From positions 12,344,601 to 12,408,600 of the forward strand of contig CM070877.1 in assembly GCA_036365515.1 (NCBI GenBank): a DNA stretch of 64,000 bases, given 5' to 3'. The DNA is from Torymus aiolomorphi (taxonomy: Eukaryota > Arthropoda > Insecta > Hymenoptera > Torymidae). The translations under genes and the position numbers were made by a program. Position 1 is the stretch's first letter, and each line of letters opens with the position of its first letter. Shown piece by piece: positions 51,215 to 64,000 of the stretch. The notes beneath the pieces were generated by a model. That model saw nothing but the letters and a program-made list of their open reading frames with translations. It was not told where the DNA came from and ran no database searches.

Positions 51215-54200
51215 CCTTCTCTATGCGCTCGTGATTTTATTTCACGAGTCCCCGTTGAGCGAGCGCGTACGCGGGGCGGAAGATAAAAGAGGCGGAAAAA
51301 AGTTGGAAAAATTTCGCAAACATTGCCCTGTACGTACATGAGTGTGTGTGTGAGTCTGTGTGTGCTCGCAATATTTGGCCAGCAATCGTCCGCGCTTGCG
51401 AGAGAGTAAACTCTGTCGTCGTAAGTTTTTATCCTTGCGAGTTTCGGGTCTCTCTCTCTCTCTGTCTCTTTGCGCTTATTTAAACATGCGCAGCTGTGCT
51501 GCGAGAAATTCGAGATGGAAGGGTTGTAGCGAGCCGAATGCCGTACGACTTTCGAGGGTGGAAAAATGTTGCGTTTAAATTTGAACTGACCTGCGACTTC
51601 GTTTGCAATTATGGTCACAAATTGAATACGTCTGTTAATTAATTACGCGCCGGTTATAATTGTAAATATGGAGTGGCTTTTGGGTCAGCATTCAATTACC
51701 AGCTGATTAAGGCAATTAACTCTTCGAATTTCAAACCGGTCGAGCGATATTTCGGCGGGGCTTGATTAATATCGAGTTACATCGAGATTTTCTTTTTGAT
51801 AGGCAGCAGTTCAATTTCGAAACGATGCAGAAGCTGGTCACAAATAATTTCTGTAACGGTGCATTGTCGTCGACCCGATTTGATAAAATTAGACATAACG
51901 GACGACTCGATCCGAACTGATAAAATAATCATCCCGAATAAAGCTCCCGAAATAATGTACCACAGTCAGCAAGACGGAAATACCGCAATTGAAAATCGCA
52001 CAAAAAGTACCCAATATACATATATGTATCACCACCGTACACTGCGAGGATTCTCCGCAAATACCGTATTAGTCAGCCTCACAAATGCGACGTCGTCAAT
52101 CGGCCGACATAATTTAACCTAAATGCGGAGGAAAAGGTAATCATGCCAGTCTATCAATCAAGAGCTCGACCGCGCGCGTTTAGATCCAATCGAAACGCTT
52201 CCCCCTCCGTCCGCTCAAATACCACTTCGACAAGATGTAGCGAATAAGCTGGACCGTGAAACGGAGGGGAGAGGAAATTACGAACTGGACGCACGCGCGT
52301 TCAGCACCGTCTATTAACGAAGATATCCCGTGGATATGGGAGGGGACCTCATGGACCTCGCAATTGGCCGGAATAGTCGGGTTGGCAATTAAAACGTACA
52401 GGGTAGCCCCGCGTTAACGCGCTCGCGGCCTAATAGCACGACTATGTGTGCGCGGTGGAAGCAGGGGTCGTCGTCTTGGAAGAGTTTAGAGGTTAGGGTG
52501 CGTTTTGCATGGGGTGTAGAGGCGGAGATTCGGGAATGGTGTTGACCGTATACGGAAGATGGGACAAGGGAAATGTTGCCACGATATGGCGAAGGCGATC
52601 GGAGTTGCGGTTTATGGCTGGATAAAGGCGAGTGCGGCCGGCTACTGGCGAAAGTTGTGTAGAATCTCTGGAATAAAGCTTATAATAAAATTAGCCGAGA
52701 ATGTTGGTACGTTAGATTGGGAGGCTTTTAAAATTCTCAATGTTATTTGGCATCTTCTCAATGGTAATATGGATGATGATGGTAGAGATTTGTAAATTTT
52801 CTATAAAATAATTATATTTTTGTATACTTTTGTGACAAAATTTTAACAATAATTATGATAATCAAGAGAAATTAACGTCCGAACAAGAATAGAAAACCAT
52901 TCCGTTTTCGGCATAACTTTATAGTTCAAAATGTACGACGAAATTTCGAAATCTTCTTCACCGACCACTTTTATCATCGACCAACGACTCTTGGGCAAAA
53001 CCCAAAACTGGGTCTACGACGTTCGCCACGTTAATCGTTCCTCCGCGCGTCTCCGACGAACATGCCAGTCGTATATTAATTAGATCTTAGTGATCTGAAG
53101 ATCGTATAAAGCCTCAAGACACTCTCATCAAACTGCAAGGTCGATAATATTCCAAGACCTACCTATACGTGACTCTGCATACACGTGTGTGGGTGCACCT
53201 AATGGCAATGATGGCCCTTTTATGGAGGTCGCACCTCTCGAACTAGAAATTAGTTCTAAGAGGATGCTAAGGGCGGCGGCAGGCGCCACACCACCAGCCC
53301 CGTCGTTCGAACACCCACTCGGCCAGTTGTGCGCTTTAACCGTGGCCCGTTAAATTAACGCGGTTGTCGAATTGAAATAGATATAGAACGACGAATACTA
53401 TATATATAGTATAGGTGTATATATATCGCTTCCGGTCGAATGATAATGTCCGTGGGAATATGGGAGGGCGGCTTTATTGGTCTTTGCGTGAGACCGCGGC
53501 GAAGATTTCGAAGAAGGCTAGGGGAGGTATTAGGCGGTTGGAATTCGGCGAGTGGAATGGCGAGTTCAGTGATTTTTAACAGTACGGTTCTCGGGTTGAT
53601 TGAAAAGTACGAAGCGATAAAAGAAAAAACACTGGTTAGTATAGAATGAAGAAGTTAACTTTTGGCATATCCGAAAGAACGAATTTAAATGGACCTTTTA
53701 AAGTAACCTTAAATAACCTTTGTTTGAGTGGTTTTCAAATTATAGGTATATAATTGTGGCTCATAATTAAAACTTCTAGGAGAATCTCTAAACAACCGGC
53801 GCCACTGAATTCGTCTCTCCACAGCTGCTGTTTCCTCGCCAAAAATAAAAGCACACCATAAATCTCTCACGGCAGATAAAATCCTCGCCTCGTTTAAAAA
53901 TCATTCCAGCCCTCTGCCCCCCTCTACCAAGAAAAAGAAAAAACTTTTCCATCCTCCGCGCATTTAATAAGCGGCCACGAGAAAAAACGCAAAGAAGAAG
54001 CATTAGAGTCGAATAATTTTCGTGTGCTTTATACTCTCACCCGTTCCTTTTTCTTTTCCTCTACACCCGTGCCGCGTATAAATCATCATCCTTCGGCCCT
54101 GTACGGCTAAAATATCCTGGTTAAACTCTTCGAAAACCACTAACGATCGTACGGAGGGTCGAGTAATTGGGCGCGGGGGCGAACGTGCCGCGGAATGGGA

Positions 54201-57200
54201 ATTGGACGCGTACGCAAATGGCCGAGGCATGCGCTCGCACACGTTCGACGTTCCTTCCTCTCTCTCTCTCTCTCTTTGCGGTTGCTGGGAGGGTTGAGAG
54301 AGAACCTCTTCCTCCTACACGTCTCGATCGTTTTTCGTCGGAAGAGGGCAAGAGGTTTTCCACTCTCCCCTTCGATTTTCGGCAAGCGTTTGTTTTCCCG
54401 GCTCGTAAGATGGGATCACGCGAGCTGCTGCGGCGACGGTTATATTCCCTTATCGGTGCGCGCGAATGCAATTTTTTCGCGCGCTGGTGTTGCTGCTGGC
54501 GAATGATGATATTTTTATGGTTATAAATTTTCATGAAATTGCGGAGAGCCGATTTATAGTGATGATTGGATGGTTTTATAAGGTGGAGTGACCGGGAATA
54601 GGGTAGTCGCGTGGCGTGTGGTATGATTCGGTCTTTATAAAGAATATATTACAGGAATGTTGAATTGTATAAGTAAAGAGTCGGAAAAAAACAGTTTTTG
54701 GTAAGTTTATCGTCAATGTAATGTTGCAGTAGTAAGAAATAACAATCCATGCGGTTATTACAAAAAAAAACTTATATTTAATTAGACAATTTATTTGCCT
54801 TTGTATAGCAATTAATATTAATAATGAGAGTAGATAATTGAATGGAATTTATAATTACATTTCAAATTCCTATTGATGATTTGTTGACTTTTCATTTGTT
54901 GAAGATTGTTTGATTATTGATGTAATCGATATTTTCATTAGAAAGTAACAATTAATGTAAAACGTGCATTAAACTCATGAGAGAAAGATTACTTAAAGCC
55001 AACATTGCATGTCAGTTTCATGTAAATGTTTTTTCTACTTCAGCGAAAAAGTATTTTCTAAAAAAGCAAAGAGTGAAATCTTTTCATCGCACTTTTAAAA
55101 TGTCATTTCCGAAAATCCCTTTGTTCTGCGATTCTTCACAGTTTGACGGCAGAGCCGAATTCTCGGCAAAAATCGTCAAAAACAGCAATATTCCCCTGCG
55201 AATGAATGATGTTTCAGAAACGATATCTAATCTTTTGGACAATCAATCACAATTGATCGGGAAACGTTTCATACCCGTGGCGCGGTGCTGTACTCGACTA
55301 TTTCTGACGTGTTTCACGCGCGCCTCTCGAGTTTTCACTGTCTGTGCAGTTTAACTTTACCATTACGTGACACATATAGGTCGATTGTTTAAAACCGTTT
55401 ATTTCATTGTAATTGTATTATATACGAAATTGGTATTTAATTAAGCTTGCAATGCGGCGAAATCATTTTGATATGCGTTTGATGTGGTAAGAATTTCGAT
55501 GGCTGACCGAAACAGGTTCATACTACTGCTTGGCTATAGTAATATATACGCTACCTTTTTAATTTTAATTCAGAAATTAAATTAATTATTCAATAAAGGG
55601 ATAAACAAACTGCGCTGTTTTAAATCTGTAAATGAATTTCAACTTTGATAATGAAGAAACAAAATTTTAGTCTGAATATGTACATATTGCATCAATTATT
55701 CGGGGAAAAGATTATACATTTTATTCCACAAAGAGAATATAAAATTAATTCCCCCGCGCTTTAATGACATTTCACCTCGGCACAGCGCGTTTTAAAATCG
55801 AGGCAAAAATGACGCTCGCATCACCTTTTAGCGATAATATACACACGCGCATGCGCAGTACAGCTCTATGTCTCCGTCAATTATCGGCTCGCCAATTATG
55901 CTCGATTCCGAAGACTGCGCGCGGATAAATTGTGTGCAGCGAGCACGAAATGTAGGTGGATATATGTACACGCACCTACGTATCGCGTTTCATAACGCGT
56001 GCGAAGTGCGGGCGAACGCAGATGTGCATAAATTGCCGTATATGGCCGTACGTATATTTTAGTGTCCGGGCGGGCGACGTGAAAGGGTCGCCGGTGTAAC
56101 TGAAAAATTTTTACGCCATTTCTCACCCTGAAAATATTGACCTTTTCGCGTTCTCTCGTAGCGAGCGTGCATGGGAGCATTAGTCTTAGTGCTTCGGTAA
56201 TTCATACCTCTCGTAAAAACAAATATATAGCGACGGCTTCGGGATATATCTGAGGAGTGTGTAAATAGTAAGTAGAATGAGTGGGGCTGTTAAAGTTGCC
56301 GTGGAGAAGCAATGGAGTGATTACTTGAAAGAGCGAAATTATTTGGAAATGCATTGTTTACTTCATGGTTGAGAAGTGTAGGCTAGCGTTATTTTATGAA
56401 CAACGAAAACTGTACTACATTGTGCGTAAGTCAAGATTAAGAGATACGTAATCTCCTGTGCTTTGTTTACATAGGTGGAAAATAAAAAATTTAACACAGA
56501 GAGCGGCAATTTTGGTTTGCAAACAGAAACTCGTATTTTTAGAGGCAAACAAAGATTTCTTTTTGTGTGCAAAAGAAATATTTACGTTGCATAAACATTT
56601 AAAAAATAACTATAGACAGACGAACGAAACGCAGTTACTTTTAACTTATTTTATTGAATTTCACGATTACATTTTTCAACTTTCCATTCTCTCCCTCTAA
56701 AGAAAGTTCGTTTCATTTAAAACTCCATATTTGACAAGCCATTAACCATTTGATTAGTTTCGTATGTTCCCCTGGCTCCCCTTACATACACACTACATAC
56801 ACCCCCATGCACCCTCTCTTTTAAAAGGTGACCCAAATTAAGCAACCTCATCTAGAAACGCGCCCTCCATTTTATTAAAAAAGAAAAAAGACAAATAACT
56901 TCCCCTCGCGTTCTCAAACATCTCCCCTTCCAGCCTCGACATCGCTCACCCCTCAAGACACTCCCACACAGCAGATGCAAACATTTCCGCGCGGTGCTCC
57001 TGAAGCTTCGCAATTAAGTGGAGGCAGCCCGAGAGACGGCGCAACAAAAAAAGACAACAGGGCAGGAAAGAGAAAAAATATTGTATCGGGACTGCGGCGC
57101 GCTGGCATTGTTCGCGGTTAATTAAGTCGCCGTGCGCTGATTGTCGCGATTTGTCTCTCCGGGAGGCGGCGGCGGCGGCTCGTTGTTTCGTTGATTGCCG

Positions 57201-59924
57201 TGGCAGCGGCGACGGTGACCCCGGAAAATATATGTGTAATTTCGCGTGTGTTGACCTCCGCGTGGACGAACGAGTGCGTTTTCCGATAATTAGCGCGCCT
57301 GGATTGGCAACGCACGCGGCGGCCATTGTAAACAGCGCGTGCGGGGTTTAGTTTATGGTTGTTGCAAGCGTGCTGCTTTCAAGGTACATTAGCGAATTCT
57401 TTCGCATGCTTTTTTTGTGCGGTGGAATTGGAAGCTTTTATTTGGTTTTCTTTACTATCTGGTGTGTTTATTAATGTAGGGATGGTGATGAGTTGTGCAT
57501 GTGAATTCGGTACTTGTAACGAAGCAAATGACATTACTGACGTAACTTGGAAAAGCAATGCGTTCATAAATATAGTAAAATACGAAATATGGCATTCTGA
57601 TTAATAGGAACGGCTGTTCTCATAAAGTATTAAACTTTAAAGTATTACGAATGAATATACGGTCGCGAAATGGAATGATCCCCTTTTATGCATATGAGAA
57701 ATATATTATAATGCAATTCAATGAAATTTATTTTTCCCAAAGTAATGCTTTTGATAATGAAATGCGCGTTGCTTCATTTTACTACGAAATAATGTTGCCC
57801 TTATTACTTTCGAGCAATAATAAATATTTGATTTAAATGTATCAGATGCAGTGCATAATTTACATATAATATATATACATAAAAGAGAGTAATTGTTAAT
57901 ATTTAAATACATATTTTCTTGCTAAAATTTACATTATAGTTTTGTAAAATTTTTGTTTCCTAATTTTTATAATGCTGTTTAGTAATTTTTTCTACTTTTG
58001 TATAATGACTTTTATTCAACTTTTTTGTATTTTTTCATACTTTTAGTGTAAAAGTTATTAGAATTTTAGTAAATATCTCACTTGTGTTATCTTGTAGTAG
58101 AATCATTCGTACACTATAGTAAATTTTCCTACAAGTATTATAAAAATTTCAGAGTTTTCTTTCTCACATTAACACGTTTACATTTACATGATGCCATAAA
58201 AAACGAATCACTTCAGCCCCTTCTTAACAAATTACTTAATTGCGCGATCCCCACGCTGTTCCTCTCGAAACTTACCGTTAAAAATCATCCCACCGCGCGC
58301 GGCAGAAAGTTAAAGCGGCGGTGGCGGCGGACAAATATAAATCCGAAACTTTAAAGCGGGCCCTGCGGTATAAAACAGCTACAGCCACCACCGCCCGCTG
58401 CGTTGCCCGTGAAACTAGTTACTCGCTCGCGGCCGTTAAAGCCACGGGATTTAGAAGCTTCAATCGAGCATGCGTTCAGGTCGCGTACTTGTCCGCTTTA
58501 TACAACAACGGTGCGCAGCTCGTGTGTCTTAAAAACGAAAGAGCGCGCCCGTTAAGAAAGATGAATCGCACCAATTAAAGCAGTTGCGATATGATGACGC
58601 GGATTTCCCCGCACTGTAGGCACGTTGAGGCTGCAGTTTGTCACCGACGTTCTATTTGGACGAGATGTGTGTGTGTGTGTGTGAGTGCGTGTGTAGGGGT
58701 GTGTAGGGGTGAAAAAGTGTGTGCAAGCGCACCGATTTTCATTTATGAAGGTTCATTATTTTGCGTTTCTTGCTAGCGAGCTAAGCTTTTAAGCTAGCCC
58801 CGTGGTCTCGTAAGAAAATCTTATTAACTTTTTTCGCGCTTGCGCTTTTCGTGGAAATATTGAACGTGGAATGGCTGGTCGCGCTCGCCGGACGGACATT
58901 AGTTTTTTTTTTAAGGTAGATGGATGGAGTTTAAAGGTAGAAATAGTCGTGTATAACGTGGTTTTGTTTTATAAGTCGTGCATTAAGGTCTTCAAATTTT
59001 TCAAAATGAAAAACCATTTCTATGACGAAAAATGAAGAAATATCTATTTTGGACAACGTTGAATAAATAAAAGAGAAGCGAAGATAAGCCAAATGTGAAT
59101 TATTCCATTTTTTCGCGGAATAAAGCTTTCCTCTGTTTAATCTTATTTTTTAAAAACCTTATATACATATATATTCAAGCAAGAATAAAGGTATTAGCCG
59201 CAACCAGTTTGGACTATTAAAACTCACTATAGGTAATGTTTGGGCACAGTTTTAGTATAATCCCTGAAGCCGTAAGTTCCAAACAAAACAAACAGATACT
59301 TACGAAGCGTTACAAAATAGCCAATTTGAAAATATAAATATATCAAAAATTTATTCCGTACAATTATAAATTGTTTCCTTTTTTTTACAATATGGGATAA
59401 AATTTTTCGTAATTGAAAATGACGTAAAATTATAAATGTAATGATAAATGTTTTGATATACTCCTATATTCATTGCTAACGTAAATGTTGTATATTTCCA
59501 TTCATTATAATAAATTAACTTATTTTCAAAAAGAATATTCATGTTTTTACCAAAATTCATAAAATTTTCAGTAAAAGTTACGACCCATCAAATAAATTAA
59601 AAAACATTGACGTCAAGCTCAATTATTTCCCAGCGACCATTTTCGAAATGAATACTCATATATACATGCATATTTCCATCCGGCCACCCGAAAATATTAG
59701 CAGCTATATATAGATAAGCTCCACAAGGGGAATCAAATCCATTCCTGCCCTTCTCATTCTGCACATACAAAATCATCTTGATCATTTTCACATTCAACCG
59801 TTCCATTATAATATCGAAAGCCAAGCTCCATATATATCTATTATAAACTCTGATAACTCCCGTATGTATGGGCGTGGTGCAACTTTTGCGCGTCATTGAG
59901 CGAAATTGTATGTTGTCTAGTGTC
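51215..59924. other. Noncoding stretch, no gene recognised
   Basis: CpG-rich blocks lie at about 51,240-51,560, 52,150-52,640, 53,000-53,560, 54,000-54,510, 57,100-57,340 and 58,240-58,870, alternating with AT-rich DNA. A compact hairpin (CCTCTCGAACTA against TAGTTCTAAGAGG) lies at 53,234-53,263, and the palindrome ATACTATATATATAGTAT lies near 53,396-53,413. Many open frames exist in the CpG-rich blocks, none with a recognisable domain. Confidence 0.5.
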
Positions 59925-59942
59925 GGGGGGGGGGGGGGGGGG
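59925..59942. repeat. G homopolymer of 18
   Basis: A run of 18 G bases, unusual in this AT-rich surrounding. Its length is likely to be sequencing-error prone. Confidence 0.95.
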
Positions 59943-62900
59943 AGTTTCCCGAGGCCTATGATGCTGGAATGACTGAAATCATCGAAGCGGAGCCATTGAA
60001 ATTTTAGTTTGTATTACTTTTTGATGTTTTGTGTTACTGATGCAGAAATTCGTGGCCTGGTTTCCGAATAATTTACGGTATATATAGGTTTTATTCACTT
60101 TGTAAAATTGTTGATATGATTTCTGTTAACTCGAGGATTTCCAATTTTTGCACATAAAAGAAGTATCTTGTTTCCGATAAATTCAGCGTTTTAATTAACA
60201 GTAAGTGCATAATGTTTTATAGGTACTGAAAAGACTATATAAATATTTTATTTTTGCAAATAAATATTTTCATTAACACATGTAACATAATACTGACTTT
60301 ATTACCATTGCAATAATTAAAGAATATTACTTTTAATTAATAGCTGTTTGTAATTAAAATATTTGTACGAGCAACCTTATAAAAGCAGTATTTATATTAT
60401 TAATAAAAAAAGAGAATTTTTTTCAATTATTTTCCATTATACATTATGGTGCTTTTCCGGTAAATCAATAGCTTTCGTAAAATATATTTCATTACATTTT
60501 GTCTTTCGTAATCAGACGAAAGTTGAAAGACACACAGTCGTTGGAAATTCTCGCCCCGTCGCGATGTAAATTACTAAAACCAACTCTATGACATCCGTTA
60601 CATCGCTTCCCACCAGTGAGTCGACTACAATCCCACTGCACAGACCCGAAAACTCACTCCATTCTATCCGTAAGACAATAAACTCTCCCGAAATTTCATT
60701 TTTCCCGGGTCAAACAATTGGTATTCGTGATTTTGTTCAAGCTCTAAATAAAAAAGACTATACAGATATTACATCAACTGGTCGCCGCGCACGGAATCTA
60801 TAAATCGTCTCTAGCAATATCATTAAAAAAAAGAGACTACTTTATTCGAAGCATGTCCCTTTAAATGCAATCAAACTCGAGGGTCCGCTCGCGGAAATTT
60901 ACATTTTCATTGCTCGCACCGCGGCCATGGCACGTATATTGTTTCCGTGTGCGCCACCGCCGCCGCCGTCGGATTTAACTTCGATCAATGCGCAAATTAA
61001 AAGTTATACTCGCCTCTCCCCGCGCTCGCGAAAACAATCGATGAGGAATTTTTTTCAATATGCGTGCGCGCGTGCGAGGGTGAGATTTAATATTCGGAAA
61101 AAAATGCGTGCGTGAGTGCTGGTTATAATCTTTCGGGATTGCCTTTGACGCGTCTGCAGATTTTTTCGCAAAGTCGATAATTTTCAATCAATTTCATTAT
61201 CATCGTTATTGACAGCGAAAGAGTTTAATGAATTTTTCGCGATGACGCCGTTTGCTGGATATTGGATTTTTTTCTACCAAATTTTCATATATATGGGCGT
61301 GTACAAATTTCGATGTTTTTCATTGTGTTAAGTTACAGGCTGAGAGTTTGATTTTTCCTAGCTGCGTTGTTAATTGTGTTAATGTAAAATAATTTGAAAA
61401 TTTTTCGAATTTTATATTATATGTTTTATAACAAAATCTAAAAAATGGCTTCATACCTTTTATATTAAAAATTTCGTAGAAATAGTGAAACGTAGCTGAA
61501 GGAAAGTACTATAGTAGCAGAAATCATTACAAATTTGGACAAAAGCTTCTATTTTTTAAAACTATGTGATAAAATTCATATAATTTTTTTGACAACTAAT
61601 AATTTTTCCACACGTTATTTTTCTTCTAATATAATATAGCAAAAGAATATTTTACGAAACATAAAGGCACCATATTGACGAAAATCGTCACAGAAACCTG
61701 TTCAATAATAAATAAATTTTCACGGAAAATTCGTTGCATGAATAAGCTTCTATTTAAATATTTAACTTCAAAGGAAACAAAATATATTGAATTTTACAAG
61801 ACCAGATTAAAATTTATATCTCACTCTAGGTATTAAACTGGCGAAAAATTTCGAACATTTTCGTAAAAAGTCAATACTCCTGTTACAAAAAGCTAAAAAT
61901 GAAAACTATCACGTTTCAAAACGTAACTTTTATACCAGCCCTTCACTTTAAAAGAGGAAAAATTCCTCTCCGTATCGCATTAAAAAACATCTCAGACTCT
62001 CTCTCTTTTCTCGGCGCGCATCCATCGACGCGCGTAAACCAGCCCCGCCTGCGTCATAACTGCTTCGCACCTGAGCTACCCTTTTTTATCGCCTCGCTCT
62101 GTCTCTCTCTTCTCGTCTCCTGCGGATTTATGCTTGCGCGTCGCGACGCGCCATAAATTTTTCCCCTCGCCACCCCTTCTTGTCTCAGCGCGAGGCAAAT
62201 TCAGAATTATCGCGTCGTCGTCGTCGGAGGCGCGTGTCAAGGAAATATCGACGGTGTCACGTTCGCGGTAATTAACTTTGTCGCGGACTGTCTCTCAGTT
62301 TTTTTTTCCATGAAAATTCCGTGGATTTTATCAGTGCGTCACTTCATTGGGCGCGCGAGCGAGCGATAATTCGATTTGCAGGACAGCGCGCTGGTTGTTC
62401 TTCGGCTTGAATCCGATTAAGTATGCCTTGCTCGTTAGCTTTTTTTTCAATTTATTTATTGCGAGGAAATAACGTTTTTTTTAAATAAAGTTATCGGTTA
62501 ATTCGCTTGGGCGATTCTTTATAGATGAGAGAGGAGGTAAGTTGATTATTGCATTGGGTGCGTTGTAACTGTCGGATGGAGTAATAAAGTTTTTTCTTTT
62601 TTAGATGATTGAAGGTCGTGAAATTTTGTTTTGAATGCGGTCAAATTGCTGTTAGGCAATCTTGTTTTAGAATGTAGTTTTTGTACAATATTGATTGGAC
62701 GGATTATAACGAACTGAAGTATCCGAACCGCAGTATTTCCAAACATGATTATAGTTGAATTTAGTTAGTTCGGTCACTGCTAGGTGGCGCACAAAGAATT
62801 ACCGGAATACGCAAGTGCAATCGCTTCTCAATAAAAATCATTTTTTACGCCATCAATGAACTTTATATATCTAATTCCCCTAATAAATCAAAGAAAAAAA

Positions 62901-63830
62901 GCTTTCAGAATACTCGCTTCATCAAGAATTCAAATACTGTATCCTCCCTCCACCTCTCTACAAACTATACCCGTATAAAATCGACATCGCCGCTATGGAG
63001 AGGTCAATTTCCTCACGCACCGCGCGAACCCATCCACTTCGCCGACCTATACTCTCAACACAACAACAACACCGACAACAACAATGACAACAGCGACAAA
63101 CAAACGGACAAGCACACAAATAGGAGAGAAAAAAAATCCGCAAATCCGAACTACGTGATCCGGGCGGGTTCGCTCGCATCCATCACTCCGGGATAAAAAG
63201 CAGCCCCACTCGGCTCGCTCAATTACAACCAGCAGCAGCGGCAGCAGCATCGCTGCACTTTCTTTTCTCCCTTTTAATTTTCTCTCCCTCTCTACCCCTC
63301 TCTCTCTCCCGAGCGCCTCATTTCGAATCGATCGAGCTAACCGCCATTGCCCTCTATACATACAAACTATCCGAGAGTGAGGGTGAATTTACCCACTTTG
63401 AGGCGCACTTTGTTGCCCAGGATAAATTGAGTTGTAAATCGGCTGGTATATACGTACGCCTATAATACTACCCTCGCTCTCGAGATTTTACTGCAAATAA
63501 TGGCGTATATATCTCTCGAGCGGCCTGCGTGCACGTGTGTACGACGCGTTGCGCGCGTGTCAAAGGTTTCGCCGCAAACGAAGTACGCGTACGCGCCCGC
63601 GCTTATAAAGGGCCAAGTCATCTCGCGGTAAAGGAGGCAAGAGTCCTATATACGCGTGGGTGTGGCTGTTTGTCGTTGGTATACGAGAGAGAGGGAGAGA
63701 GGCTAATTATACGCAAATTCATAGCCGCTGAACGACGGGGCCTTCGCAAAGGCAACGCGCACGACAAAAATTCGGGTCTAGCCTATGCGGGGACGAGATG
63801 GGACACGAGGCTGTGATATTGACAGTTACA

Positions 63831-63831
<1 letters not shown>
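59943..63831. other. Noncoding stretch, no gene recognised
   Basis: AT-rich except CpG-rich blocks at about 60,880-61,100, 62,000-62,360 and 63,480-63,800. An (AAC)-like run lies at 63,060-63,086. No exon is supported. Confidence 0.5.

Positions 63832-63900
<69 letters not shown>
63832..63900. repeat. (GT)n microsatellite, about 69 bp
   Basis: A pure GT array followed by GGGGTG. The last 100 bases of the window after it show nothing further. Confidence 0.97.
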
Positions 63901-63903
<3 letters not shown>

Positions 63904-64000
63904 GTGTAGAACGTTTGATGTTGCGTGGTAGATGTAGGCGCGGCGTGGGTATACGAGGTCAGGCGAGTGTCTTTTGATATTTGTAATTATTTTCGCGTGA

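Noticed and set aside
53440..53649. Open frame of 69 residues as a small gene
   Set aside because: No domain, no splice context, and surrounding CpG-rich frames are similarly open.

Overview
The window looks like a gene-poor stretch of an insect genome. The organism is most likely a hymenopteran, possibly a parasitoid wasp. This is inferred from very AT-rich DNA alternating with CpG-dense blocks, very long (GA)n/(CT)n arrays on both strands, many small palindromic DNA transposons, and one exon of an arthropod neuronal immunoglobulin gene. No prokaryotic gene layout, rRNA, tRNA or CRISPR array is visible. Almost all short open reading frames are chance frames in simple repeats, CpG-rich DNA or transposon arms.

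The only host coding sequence I can support is a single internal exon on the + strand at about 19,898-20,103. It encodes the start of the first Ig domain of a Dpr-family cell-surface receptor, closest to Dpr13. A good donor site follows it and a plausible acceptor precedes it. The rest of the window is probably intron or intergenic DNA of this locus. A long intron would be usual for this family.

At about 20,834-25,470 a degenerate non-LTR retrotransposon (CR1/Jockey-like) lies on the minus strand, antisense to the exon. Its ORF1 is intact (zinc finger, coiled coil, RRM-like region). Its ORF2 (AP endonuclease plus reverse transcriptase) carries one nonsense codon and one frameshift.

The remainder is rich in inverted-repeat elements. 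(1) Three small elements at 7,366-7,621, 26,998-27,230 and 39,230-39,482 share CACTNAGAAAA-like termini and, for two of them, clear TA target duplications. (2) A 1.9-kb near-complete palindrome lies at 7,625-9,520, and a short inverted repeat at 34,372-34,460 shares a module with it. (3) A 0.67-kb foldback element at 35,705-36,372 is built from repeated GTCTGG words, and the right end of a second copy forms positions 1-116. (4) A cluster of four hairpins lies at 32,115-33,030. (5) Two essentially perfect palindromes (121-432 and 38,799-39,087) have about 140-bp arms and 15-20-bp spacers, each containing or ending in a dinucleotide microsatellite.

Long (GA)n/(CT)n, (TA)n and (GT)n arrays punctuate the window. 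No multi-gene pathway can be described. The most unusual content is the set of palindromic and foldback structures.
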